NCBI GenBank assembly: GCA_002633025.1
Contig: NMRB01000072.1
Location: forward strand, 291,735 to 355,734
Direction: 5' to 3'
Source of the DNA: Notospermus geniculatus
Taxonomy: Eukaryota > Nemertea > Pilidiophora > Heteronemertea > Lineidae
DNA length: 64,000 nucleotides
Shown here piece after piece: positions 45,901 to 53,872 of this stretch. Within the stretch, counting starts at the first letter, position 1, and every line of letters starts with the position of its first letter. The position numbers and the translations under genes are program-made. The notes under the pieces were generated by a model, which was not told the origin of the DNA, made no database searches, and saw nothing but the letters and a program-made list of their open reading frames with translations.

Positions 45901-48750
45901 CCTCCTTTTGTTGTGAACGCATCCAGAATTATGACTGGAACCAAGGATGTTGAGTATATTTGTGATCGTGGGTTTACCTTGAAAGGTAGTCATCACCTAA
46001 AATGTATCGAGAATGGAACGTGGATTGCGGCGGATGAATATCCATCATGTGAACCAGTTGACTGCGGTGCTCCTCCGCAGGTGGCCAAGTCCATCATCAT
46101 TTCCGACAACAGCACAACTTTTCAAAGTACTCTCATCTACATCTGTTCTCCGGGTTACAATATGATTGGGGATTTGAACGTTACCTGCCTGTCGAACGGA
46201 ACCTGGTCGGGTCCAGGGCCGACTTGCCAGCCGATATCCTGCATTGCCCCTACAGCACCGGCTAATGGTAAGATCAAGGGTGACGCCATTACGTACAGAT
46301 CCACTATCGAATTCAGCTGTGATGAAGGATATCATCTGATTGGCACCTCTGTCACAGATTGTATAGAAACTGGACACTGGAGGCACGAGGGACAAAGATG
46401 TGAAAGTAAGTTCAATATGACAAAATCACTTTTCAATTCGATGCAGGAGAGGTCTTTCAGTGTTAACGACTCAAGGCCTATCTTGTCAGTACTTCTCCTG
46501 ACCGTCCATTCTGCCATATCTTTACAACATTTCTTACTCTTTCAGGAATTCGCTGCAAGGAACCTCATCCTCCGAACCACGGTACAGTCAAGGGCGACTC
46601 GTATTTCGTCGGCGAGATGATCCAGTACGAATGTGATCATGGGTATCGGCTGGTTGGCAACCAGAGTGCACTTTGCTCTGGAAATGGCTCATGGAGCAAT
46701 GAGACCCCTCAATGTAAAGGTAACGTCGTTTGTTTTTTACTGCTCAGATGTTCGATTAGCTTTTCCTGTGTTTCATTTCCTTCAATCTTCAAATAACTAG
46801 TGATGAACTCCGACTTCTTTATCTTTATTCTAGGTTCTCTCTGTCCTCCTCTACCTGTTATACCCAACACTGTCCCGATTGTTCTTGGGAAGTTTTACAT
46901 CGGCGACACTGTTGTATTATCATGCAGGAAGGGCTACAAACCAAAGGGGGACATGAGCTATACGTGCATCAACGAAAAGGAATGGTCAAAGTTCAAAGGC
47001 ACTTGCCAAAGTAAGCCCAGGCGAACCTCTTTGTTGCAAATCACTCCCGGGCATATCAACATGTCAGAATATAACGAAATATCTGTCGATCGGTCTCTCC
47101 TGCACATCGAAAGGTGTCTTATATGAAAAGTAGTTGATCACAGCAGGACGATGTTTCTTCTTATCAGCGTCACAAGGCCACTGTCTCTCATACTGCTGAA
47201 GACGACATGCTTCTACGGATCTGCATCCGATGGTGAAATAATTCTCTCTTGGTAGTTGGTGTTACTTGTTTATAACTACATGTATGTCTTTCGGCGATGA
47301 CTTGACTCTCACTTGACGAAAGGTATTTTCAGTGGCTATGTTACACACAGTAGTCCTCGGGCGTAACAGCAATCCAGAGACCCTTCTTCCTAGAGATCAC
47401 GCCCCTAAGATGTGGCTGAACATCTGCACATAGGGTGAACACTTCCAATTTTTCTGCAGAGATATCATGTGGCAAACCAGCAATGCTGCCAGGTGTCCAA
47501 CTTATCATGGGACGGTCCTACCTATTTAGAGACCGTGTTGTTTACGTGTGTCGTCCGGGGTTACGGCCAGAAGGAATCTCAGTGCCGGTGCTAACCTGCT
47601 TGGACACCGGCAAGTGGAGTGGTGAAACAACGTGCAAAGGTATGCAATCTACATACGACTCATTAGCATGCCAATTAGTTCTATTGTTGGCAATCATGAT
47701 ATTTTTGCTTTCTATTCTCATCGGACACCAAGTGGTAACTGGACTTGACAAGTTACCACTTGTCAAGAAAGGTCGTCAGAAAAAGAATAGTTTACCTCTT
47801 AGGATGCCCGCACCTCGAAGTCAGTCAGTTCTCCCAGCCACACAAAGGTCCGTGAATAACGAATACATGAGCCTGGACCATCACCCCCCCCCCCCCCCCC
47901 CCCAGTTCTGCAGTCTCACGAGGGGCGTTTTAGGTCCTTTTTCCTCTATTTCAGCACATTGCAAATATTCATGCAAAAATGGCGGGTCTTGCGTGTCAGA
48001 AAATAAGTGTGCATGTCGAGATGGATATTCCGGTCCAAGGTGCGAGATTGCCACGTGTATACTGCCGTGTCTTCACGGCGGTATCTGTATAGGACCGTAC
48101 CAGTGTGAGTGCCCAGAAGGCTACAAGGGCTCCCGATGCCAAACAAGTGAGTAAAACGTAAACAGGCCATGATACGGGTGTGCCCCCCCCCGACCGTATG
48201 TGGCGGACTTTAGGAACCAGTCGTGGAAGAATCTACGGGGGGGACGTCAGTCTTTGTCAATGGCCTAGGGGCGTAGCTACGTACGGCGGAGCAGGGGGCA
48301 AATGACCCCCAGAGCAAAAGGGAAAAAGGAAACTTTTTCTCTAAAAGTTCATTCCCGTCTTTGCATGCCAAGTTATTATGGTGTCAGCTGTGGGGAAAAT
48401 GCATCTGAGAGAATGTAGGCCTTTTCAATTTTTTCCAGACTCAATAAATTTTTGNNNNNNNNNNNNNNNNNNNNNNNNNNNNNNNNNCGGCCAAAAAAGC
48501 TAGCTACGCCCCTGCACCTCCGGCGTAGGCAAAATCCTGAATCCGCCCCTGGACTGTCGTCCTTTATGCGAGGAGGTCGTCTTGGGTATGCAATGCCAAT
48601 TTCGACTGAATCAACTCAATGAACTTATGCCTTAAATTTTGCTCTATTACAGCTGTGTGTTCGAAGCCCTGTGCAAATAATGGTTATTGCATGCAGCCCA
48701 ACAGGTGCCTCTGCCCAAGAGGTTTCAAACAACCATTCTGTGAAGAGTAA
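21506..48750 (+). CDS. SVEP1: Sushi, VWA, EGF and pentraxin domain protein 1 (polydom)
   Basis: SVEP1 is a very large secreted matrix protein; in vertebrates it binds integrin alpha-9 and angiopoietins and acts in lymphatic development. Thirty-three exons join in one frame (4156 residues as assembled, 3830 without the 978-bp repeat): 21506-22006, 24731-24986, 25284-25460, 25647-25799, 25989-26168, 29066-29245, 29535-29729, 30038-30286, 30640-30879, 30979-31164, 31386-31510, 31721-31796, 32051-32182, 32381-32599, 34047-34208, 34470-34631, 34764-34925, 35139-35279, 35557-35670, 35973-36086, 36489-36690, 36879-37036, 37391-37586, 37710-37882, 38019-38258, 38785-38952, 39282-39452, 39788-46405, 46546-46719, 46834-47010, 47460-47639, 47955-48146, 48653-48750. 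Domain order is signal peptide, VWA, Cys-rich/ephrin-receptor-like, 3 CCP, 2 HYR, CCP, conserved linker, 3 ephrin-receptor-like, 6 EGF, LamG/pentraxin, CCP array, 3 EGF. That is the SVEP1 order. Most introns are phase 1. Duplicate copies of exons 12-14 and of the last exon also occur; see separate entries. Confidence 0.93.
22075..22434. repeat. 360-bp foldback element in SVEP1 intron 1
   Basis: Arms of about 170 bp are reverse complements: GGGTTGGTTCTAAACCTGGC on the left and GCCAGGTTTAGAACCAACCC on the right. Each arm carries a hexanucleotide (GGCACT)n / (AGTGCC)n run next to its end. The centre is A/T-rich (22230-22275). The right arm has a small extra 'ttatct' repeat. It is a MITE-like palindrome with no coding capacity. 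Confidence 0.88.
25284..26168 (+). other. SVEP1: SVEP1 exons 3-5: Cys-rich modules and first CCP
   Basis: Exon 3 carries an EGF-like Cys-rich module ([12 protein letters not shown]...[16 protein letters not shown]). Exon 4 is an ephrin-receptor-like ECR (CPENTYRND...[15 protein letters not shown]). Exon 5 is a sushi module ([12 protein letters not shown]...[11 protein letters not shown]). All three introns are phase 1, so each module is an exchangeable exon. Confidence 0.88.
27243..28301 (+). CDS. Intronless class A GPCR, peptide-receptor-like, nested in SVEP1 intron 5
   Basis: A 352-residue single-exon seven-transmembrane receptor. N-terminal NNES is a possible N-glycosylation site. TM1 has [12 protein letters not shown] with the conserved GN, and TM2 has [10 protein letters not shown] with the conserved LxxxD. 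TM3 ends in [13 protein letters not shown], an ERY in place of DRY. TM6 reads [14 protein letters not shown] and lacks the CWxP toggle. TM7 reads [10 protein letters not shown], an NFxxY form of NPxxY, as seen in FMRFamide/neuropeptide-type receptors of invertebrates. The C-tail is short and ends LFGC. Ligand unknown. It lies wholly in a SVEP1 intron on the same strand and has its own ATG. An overlapping 169-residue frame at 27326-27835 is a shadow. Confidence 0.9.
   Translation: MSSLARPSDSPSTGIPSLTNNESYVDPACVRYERSRLLTFGDQLSFMVQVHLLLFVTITGLIGNTLSFLALGLELKKSSTSVILRALAVADNAVLLIYSLHFALPVLHRYTGHIKQYYQFFQYVRRYTFALTSVFKFFSICLIVLVTAERYIAICMPLKAQSICTVRNAITAILCSLMVTIALKTPLAFIMEVIHITDPCTGTVKPFARASSFYIDNPISVRLVYLNQLPIYTDCIIPFVAIIIMNYKLVKALGSREAGTGHDKREKQTKTLTRRVVAIAILFILLESPQQLCAIVNLPRQFIEYSRKMSETMDYLIVCAMVISSLNSFINFYVYCLTGKGFRRALFQLFGC
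28780..28975. repeat. Minisatellite in SVEP1 intron 5
   Basis: Tandem imperfect units of roughly 28 bp based on CTACCACTTGACCATTGACT / ATGCTC repeat at least five times downstream of the nested GPCR. It can be read as a repeated peptide, but no start or splice context supports coding. Confidence 0.75.
29066..31164 (+). other. SVEP1: SVEP1 exons 6-10: CCPs 2-3, two HYR domains, CCP 4
   Basis: Exon 6 (29066-29245) and exon 7 (29535-29729) are sushi modules ([13 protein letters not shown]..., [13 protein letters not shown]...). Exon 8 (30038-30286) and exon 9 (30640-30879) are hyalin repeats ([20 protein letters not shown]... and EPPRVDSC...DPSGNNNTC), Ig-like folds found in matrix proteins. 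Exon 10 (30979-31164) is a sushi-like module ([14 protein letters not shown]...[10 protein letters not shown]). Every boundary is phase 1. Confidence 0.9.
31386..32599 (+). other. SVEP1: SVEP1 exons 11-14: conserved linker region with dibasic site
   Basis: Exons 31386-31510, 31721-31796, 32051-32182 and 32381-32599 encode the segment that in SVEP1 lies between the HYR/CCP unit and the ephrin-receptor-like repeats ([62 protein letters not shown]). RQKR is a possible furin-type cleavage site. The exon 11/12 intron is phase 0, unlike its neighbours. The exon 14 end is placed at GTGAGT (32600) because this restores phase 1. Confidence 0.85.
32611..32687. other. Unique CTCCCTCG-rich stretch before a single-N join
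   Basis: About 77 bases with four imperfect copies of a TCCCTCG word separate the end of the first duplicate copy from a single N at 32688. It has no counterpart at the end of the second copy. Confidence 0.5.
32689..33776 (+). repeat. SVEP1: Second copy of the SVEP1 exon 11(end)-14 block
   Basis: This block repeats 31501-32610 with small differences. It contains near-identical exon copies 32906-32981, 33217-33348 and 33547-33765. It begins directly after a single N with only the last 10 nt of exon 11. Splicing both copies in series would put a phase-1 end (exon 14) onto a phase-0 start (exon 12') and break the frame, so only one copy can be used. An unmerged haplotype in the assembly is the simplest reading. 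It could also be a real local duplication, in which case either copy might be the functional one. Confidence 0.85.
34047..34925 (+). other. SVEP1: SVEP1 exons 15-17: three ephrin-receptor-like ECR modules
   Basis: Three exons of exactly 162 bp each (34047-34208, 34470-34631, 34764-34925), all phase 1-1. They encode Cys-rich modules of the form CPxGTxxN...C..C..GxYQP..G...C..CP..T....S...C (e.g. [18 protein letters not shown]). Identical exon length and phase point to exon duplication. Confidence 0.88.
35139..37036 (+). other. SVEP1: SVEP1 exons 18-22: six EGF-like domains
   Basis: EGF modules with calcium-binding DIDEC-type starts: [92 protein letters not shown]. The fifth module is split by a phase-2 intron (36691-36878) between exons 21 and 22; the others are whole-module exons. 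Asn/Asp hydroxylation-type positions are present. Confidence 0.9.
37391..38258 (+). other. SVEP1: SVEP1 exons 23-25: pentraxin/LamG domain
   Basis: The jelly-roll domain runs [89 protein letters not shown] and [12 protein letters not shown]. It matches the pentraxin module of SVEP1. The exon 23/24 intron appears to start with GC rather than GT (37587, GCAAGT); this gives TGFVFYVNG in frame. Confidence 0.9.
38372..38704. mobile_element. MITE with CACTGTTAGAAAT termini in SVEP1 intron 25
   Basis: Ends CACTGTTAGAAAT on the left and ATTTCTAACAGTG on the right are inverted repeats. Similarity continues inwards for about 75 bp (TTTTACAG words, then GCAGCAGAGTCCCCAGCAC inverted to GTGCTGGGGACTCTGCTGC). 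No coding capacity. Similar termini are common in animal non-autonomous DNA transposons. Confidence 0.85.
39506..39627. repeat. Palindromic tandem array
   Basis: Three units of about 40 bp of the form CGTTACAAAATCTC...GAGATTTTGTAACG. Each is self-complementary at its ends; the first unit is in the opposite orientation to the other two. It lies in the intron just before the giant CCP exon. Confidence 0.85.
39788..46405 (+). other. SVEP1: SVEP1 exon 28: giant exon of ~32 sushi modules (plus a duplicated block)
   Basis: One 6618-bp open exon bounded by a TTTTTCAG acceptor and a GTAAGT donor. It encodes a continuous string of sushi modules, each with four Cys, a central GY and a terminal W-x-(x)-P-x-C (e.g. 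[22 protein letters not shown]). I count 32 distinct modules, the first atypical ([10 protein letters not shown]...). A 978-bp segment (44195-45171) is repeated at 45173-46149 across an N. Upstream and downstream CCPs sit one per exon, so introns were lost, or this array expanded inside an exon. Confidence 0.92.
44195..46149 (+). repeat. SVEP1: 978-bp in-frame duplication across a single N
   Basis: 44195-45171 and 45173-46149 are about 99% identical, with mostly synonymous changes (one visible substitution is ERTVLANG to ERTALANG). The join is at N 45172 and interrupts a sushi module after YICS. The unit is 326 codons, so the frame survives. The pattern fits two alleles placed in series. Confidence 0.9.
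46546..48146 (+). other. SVEP1: SVEP1 exons 29-32: last three CCPs and two EGFs
   Basis: Exons 46546-46719 ([12 protein letters not shown]...), 46834-47010 ([12 protein letters not shown]...) and 47460-47639 ([12 protein letters not shown]...) are single sushi modules. Exon 47955-48146 encodes two EGF modules ([38 protein letters not shown]), matching the SVEP1 C-terminal EGF group. Poly-C (about 47885-47903) lies in the intron before it. Confidence 0.88.
48455..48487. other. Assembly gap (33 N)
   Basis: Run of N in the intron before the last SVEP1 exon, a few bases before the start of a duplicated block. Confidence 0.99.
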
Positions 48751-49736
48751 GTAGACATATGGAACGAATAAGTTATTTTACTTACCTCGTACTGTCTTCG
48801 GTATAGGCTGTGATGTTTTTGGGCGAAACAGTTGGTGGAGCGTCACCTAAATAGAAGACTATTCCCGGCTAGGGCCTACTCCCAAATGTCCGAACATCCC
48901 ACTTGTACGCCCTACTTGCTGGTTGTGGAGGTATCCACCACCGTAAGCCATCTGGCCGAGTCAGGAAGGCCACTCCCCGGGAGAAGTCCCAGCAGCTGAA
49001 GAACAATAGCGGTACCGTAACTCATTTTGGGGACTACTGTCATTTCAGACCTATTCTCGGAATGCGACGTGGTTGATAAGAGTGAAGCATAAACCGCAAC
49101 CGCCATTTTCTAGGACTTCCAGTTGTTGGTGTCGTTATTCTGACCATGCCTCATCGGGGGCAGGAGAGAGATGGATGAAAACGTGGACCCCCTCCGCACA
49201 TCTGAACGTGTGATGTTGAAGACAGTCAGTCCTTGTACGGGGGGACGTAGGCTAATTTGTTGTGTAGGCCTACATTGTATAATGTTCGCCTACTTGCATC
49301 AACACGAGCGCGATATGCCTGGTGCTCAAATCACACTGTAGAAAGTAAGTTACTGCAGCTGGGGGGGTCACTATTCATCATTGTTATAATAACTTTGGAG
49401 CTCATTCCTCGGGAGTGGATTTCCCGATGGAAGTTAATATAGGCCTAGTCAGTTTATTTTCATCTGTGAGATTTTGTACATTAACCTATAATGTAGATAT
49501 AGTACACTGCACTGTGTAAATAACACGACTGCACAAATTGCACGAGTCAGTTCATACATATAGGCCTACATACGAAACTTTACGTTCGACTATAGAATAG
49601 AGGTAGGTTCTAGAGACCGTTTGATCTGGCGATTGGGAGGGAAATCTTCAGAGCCGTCAAGAGGGGATGGCGTTATTTCAGCCAATCCCAAAACTGAAAT
49701 CTCGCGAGATCGGGGTGGGGAACACGTCCCGTTTTT
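48502..49736 (+). repeat. SVEP1: Duplicated 3' block of SVEP1, copy 1 (with last exon)
   Basis: Contains the final EGF exon 48653-48750 ([18 protein letters not shown], ending FCEE then TAA). The stop overlaps a potential GTAAGT donor, so further exons cannot be ruled out. The remaining ~1 kb is presumed 3' UTR or flank; it includes TAGGCCTA motifs and no other coding exon. Confidence 0.8.
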
Positions 49737-49796
49737 AGCCCGCTTGGCCCATAGGCCAAAAGGGCTTATGCTGTGCTTGGCGCCTTTAGTGGTGGT

Positions 49797-49802
49797 CTGT
49801 CG

Positions 49803-49834
<32 letters not shown>

Positions 49835-49838
49835 TCCG
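49797..49838. repeat. (GTGC)n microsatellite
   Basis: About nine tandem GTGC/CGTG units between the two copies of the SVEP1 3' block. Confidence 0.95.
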
Positions 49839-49901
49839 TAAACTTTTCCCTTGTCAGATGGATAGCGCCTTCAGTTTTTGACAGATCATTTTCATATTGC
49901 A

Positions 49902-51157
49902 AGCTACGCCCCTGCACCTCCGGCGTAGGCAAAATCCTGAATCCGCCCCTGGACTGTCGTCCTTTATGCGAGGAGGTCGTCTTGGGTATGCAATGCCAAT
50001 TTCGACTGAATCAACCCAATGAACTTATGCCTTAAATTTTGCTCTATTACAGCTGTGTGTTCGAAGCCCTGTGCAAATAATGGTTATTGCATGCAGCCCA
50101 ACAGGTGCCTCTGCCCAAGAGGTTTCAAACAACCATTCTGTGAAGAGTAAGTAGACATATAGAACGAATAAGTTATTTTACTTACCTCGTACTGTCTTCG
50201 GCAGGCTGTGATGTTTTTGGGCGAAACAGTTGGTGGAGCGTCACCTTAATAGAAGACTATGAAATGTCCGAACATCCCACTAGCCTACGCCCTACTTGCT
50301 GTTGTGGAGGTATCCACCACCGTAAGCCATCTGGCCGAGTCAGGAAGGCCACTCCCCGTGAGACTACTAGTAAGTCCCAGCAGCTGAAGAACAATAGCGG
50401 TACCGTAACTCATTTGACTCTATCATTTCAGACCTATTCTCGGAATGCGACGTGGTTGATAAGAGTGAAGCATCTTAGCCAAACCGCAACCGCCATTTTC
50501 TAGGACTTCCAGTTGTTGGTGTCGTTATTCTGACCATGCCTCATCGGGGTTGGACCGCTGTAGTCGTCAGGAGAGATGGATGAGAACGTGAACCCCTCCG
50601 CACATCTGAACGTGTGATGTTGATCGAAGACAGTCAGTCCTTGTACGGGGGGACGTAGGCTAATTTGTTGTGTAGGCCTACATTGTATACCGGTAATGTT
50701 CGCCTACTTGCATCAACACGAGCGCGGTCCGGCATGCCTGAGAAAATAGGTTAAAGCCACTGCAGCTGTCATTTCAATCGCCGGGGGGGGGGGGGTCACT
50801 ATTCCTCATTGTTATGGAGCTCATTCCTCGGGAGTAGATTTCCCGATGGAAGTTAAATATATAGGCCTACTAGTCAGTTTATTTTCATCTGTGAGATTTT
50901 GTACATTAACCTATAATGTAGATATAGTACACTGCACTGTGTAAATAACACGACTGCACAAATTGCACGAGTCAGTTCATAGGCCTACATACGAAACTTT
51001 ACGTTCAACTATAGAATAGAGGTAGGTTCTAGAGACCGTTTGATCTGGCGATCGGGAGGGAAATCTTCAGAGCCGTCAAGAGGGGATGGCGTTATTTCAC
51101 CCAATCCCAAAACTGAAATCTCGCGAGATCGAGGTGGGGAACACGTCCCGTTTTTAC
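49902..51157 (+). repeat. SVEP1: Duplicated 3' block of SVEP1, copy 2
   Basis: Repeats 48502-49736 with scattered substitutions and indels, including a second copy of the last EGF exon at 50053-50150 with the same sequence and stop. Divergence is visibly higher than in the 978-bp duplication, mostly short indels. It could be an unmerged haplotype or a real segmental duplication. No upstream donor is available for this exon copy unless exon 33 is skipped. Confidence 0.85.
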
Positions 51158-51920
51158 AGCGTAGTGCAGGAAATGGCCATGCCTTTTCTGAATTAGACCT
51201 TGGCCTACATCACGCACTAGGCCTGTGCAACCTGACAGCGGGACCTGACAGCGGGCTCGCATTGCCCTTGCATCTCTGATGACAGTGGTCATAGAAAAAA
51301 ACAACGACTACGATAAAGGCCTATTCATTAGAGACATAGGAAATAATCGATCAACTGAGCAAAAAACTATCTTGAATCAATTGATTATTACAATACTCGA
51401 CTAATAATGATGTTGTAGAACAAGCCTGAGGGAGATTTTTGTCAAGGTCTCAGTGATTTGTTGGTGAAATGAGTTCTTCATGGGAGGAAAGATGAAAGAG
51501 ACAATTCCCCCGTCACAAGGGATGCGTCTTGGGTTCCCCACTACCGACTATTTTGTTTTGCAACCCTGAAGTTGTGGAAAGTAGGCCTTAGACTGGTTTG
51601 TGAGCCTCGGCTTGACGGCAAGGCTGCTGTCTTTCAATGCCTGTTTCAGCTTTAGGCCTACGGTCACCAAGGAAGAAGGACAAAGTGCTGAAGTTGATAA
51701 AGAGTTCTTTAATAGGCTATCGTGTCACTTTGTCAGCGCATTACATGTACACCAATATTCGATATGAGCAATCTGATCAACAATTCGTTTCTTTCAAATA
51801 TATTTTTGTTTTTGTACCGGTACTGAAAAGAACGAAATATTGCAGCTCTTCACGTCTCTGGAATACAACTTGGAGAAAAGAGGATAAATACATGAACCAC
51901 AGGTATTTTTAAGGGTTAGG
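51158..51920. other. Intergenic sequence, no gene seen
   Basis: No supported exon. It precedes the LamG-like gene and may hold its promoter or a 5' exon. Confidence 0.4.
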
Positions 51921-52784
51921 ATGATTCTAATGCATTGCTTATGTGTTTCCTTCCTGGTTAATATGACATTACAGTGTCGTATGTTATATTGGCCTCTCAA
52001 CAAGTACTCACCTAGGGTAAACACAGTTGGTACATATGCACCGCTAGTGCGAATAAATGATGACGAGAATCTGGCAAAAGGCCCTTTTGGTCTCGACGGA
52101 GATGCAGTGAATTTCGGAAACGGTGTAAGTAATAATTTGGCGTCATTAAAAGTCCGGTTACCGCTACTTAATGGGTTTACTCTAATGTTCAAAGTCAAAT
52201 TCACCTCCGAGGCTCTCCTGTTCATCTCGAGTCGTCGACGAAGGTTACGGACTCAAAGAGAATTCATCCTGGTAGTTCTGAGCACGGGGCGCGGTCTTCA
52301 GAGAGTCTGTATGGTAAAGTGTAAGAACTTCAACAAGAGGAAACGTTATAAATTTCTCTTGGGAAGATGGTACGACTTCACTTTTAGATTTATCGTCAGC
52401 GACTGGGAAACTTATCATCCTGCCTTTTCATTCACTGTCGACGGAGAGGAAATTGTTAGAGAATTTGCTATCCATAGGCCGTGGCAAACCAACGAGAGCA
52501 GACCTGGTGAACGCGGAGCACAGACGGATCTTTATTTTGGCAAAGGGCAATGGGACAGCGGTATTGTAATCACTAGACTGTTCTTTTTCGGCCATGCGGC
52601 GCACTCCTCGCTTCCAAAAACTGAGGAATATCGGAGATGGTCAGAAGGTATGATGTCACGTGACGTGTTGGCGAGATCTCGTTTCTCGTTCGTACCTACG
52701 TGCATCTGGAACAGCCAGATGCACATTGTTGAACGGGATTTATGTGACGTCAAATATGATAAGAGTTGTTGCGGGTTCTTCTAA
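51921..52784 (+). CDS. Secreted LamG/concanavalin-like protein
   Basis: An open frame of 287 residues. It opens with a hydrophobic MILMHCLCVSFLVNMTLQC signal peptide. The body has LamG3/pentraxin-type features: LYWPLNKYSPRVNTVG at the start, KGPFGLDGDAVNFGNG, then GFTLMFKVKFTSEALLFISS, WYDFTFRFIVSDW, FSFTVDGEEIVREF and a closing IVITRLFFFGHA strand. The C-terminal tail is Cys-containing (CIWNSQ...CDV...SCCGFF). Single-exon reading is preferred. An acceptor-like ATTACAG at 51974 could instead mark the start of an exon fed by an upstream signal-peptide exon. AATAAATAAA near 53063 is a plausible polyadenylation signal. Function unknown; probably extracellular or matrix. Confidence 0.7.
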   Translation: MILMHCLCVSFLVNMTLQCRMLYWPLNKYSPRVNTVGTYAPLVRINDDENLAKGPFGLDGDAVNFGNGVSNNLASLKVRLPLLNGFTLMFKVKFTSEALLFISSRRRRLRTQREFILVVLSTGRGLQRVCMVKCKNFNKRKRYKFLLGRWYDFTFRFIVSDWETYHPAFSFTVDGEEIVREFAIHRPWQTNESRPGERGAQTDLYFGKGQWDSGIVITRLFFFGHAAHSSLPKTEEYRRWSEGMMSRDVLARSRFSFVPTCIWNSQMHIVERDLCDVKYDKSCCGFF

Positions 52785-53347
52785 AGCGCAGATCCTGGCT
52801 ATTGTTTGCTCAATGTGATTTTTGTAGCCAAGCCGTTGGTCTGTCTTTCAAAATTAGGTTATGTACAAACGCATTCCATCCATCTCTGCCGGCTGGTCAC
52901 CAAACTGACGTTCAATGAGGAGAGGTATGATCAAGCCAATGGGAACAGTTGAATCAAAATCCCATGCATGCCATGGGACTATCTTGTACCCACATCCTCG
53001 TGACTGCTGCACGATCCGTATCCAACACTTTTGCAGCTAGAGTCAGGCCAGCAACTGGTGAAAATAAATAAAAGCCTCTACGACAAGTAAAACTTCCTTG
53101 TTGATGTCCTAAAATCACGTAGGCCTATGCACGAGTCCGCTTTTAGAACCAGTTTCAGTTATCTAGGGCCAATCCTATGTCGTCTGTCCCCAAATCTACG
53201 CAGCTTTGGGGAGCACCGATGAGGAGAGAGATCAGTCTCGGGCTAGAGAAGCAAAACATTTGGTGGCGAACACGTGCATGCTTCTATACCAACGATATCA
53301 TTCACGCAAACTGTCCAATTTCCAAACATCATTTCTCCAATTTTCAG
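52785..53347. other. 3' flank of LamG-like gene
   Basis: Contains an AATAAATAAA run near 53063. No coding exon is supported before the PAN-like exon. Confidence 0.4.
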
Positions 53348-53619
53348 GAAAATTTTTCCAAGCATCGTTCTACAGCGTGCCCGTGGGACTTCATCTTGGC
53401 TTCTATCCCGCCCGCAGTGATGTTGGATGCGCTATCATTTGTATAGTTTCGTCACAGTGTAGTGCATTTCAGTCAAAGACGGCGTTCATCGAATCCAACG
53501 GGTTAAAGAGTCCATGCCTCTTGACACGATTTCGGGATGATTACCACAACACATCTGTGGTGCCAGGAAGAATGAACAAAAGGAAAGTGTACTTAGTAAA
53601 ACGAGTAAAATGCATGTGA
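53348..53619 (+). CDS. PAN/apple-like domain exon (partial gene)
   Basis: After a good acceptor (CTCCAATTTTCAG, ending 53347) the frame reads SVPVGLHLGFYPARSDVGCA, then ICIVSSQCSAFQSK and SPCLLTRFRDD, ending VKRVKCM before TGA. The C-x3-C-x5-C-x-AF spacing followed by a downstream C-x-L is typical of PAN/apple modules, which mediate protein or carbohydrate binding in secreted proteins. The upstream exon(s) were not identified. The LamG-like gene just upstream ends in its own stop and polyadenylation-like signal, so I treat this as the 3' exon of a separate or broken gene. Confidence 0.5.
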
Positions 53620-53872
53620 GAGTCAGGGATGCTCAGCACATCTGGTGCGGTGGAATATTGTTCAGCAACAAATGCCACTGTCAATGATTGCTGCTTCTCC
53701 GGCTAGCAACGGACGGTTACTACGATAGCTAATTAAGCATCCCTCAAGAACCATGCTAATACATGTTATAGTAAGAGTCTGAAATTTTACCATCTCTTCA
53801 CCACCTTTCCTGGATATCCATGACCTTGAGTATCAGATTTTTACTTGGGTTTCTTGATCAACATTCGACATC

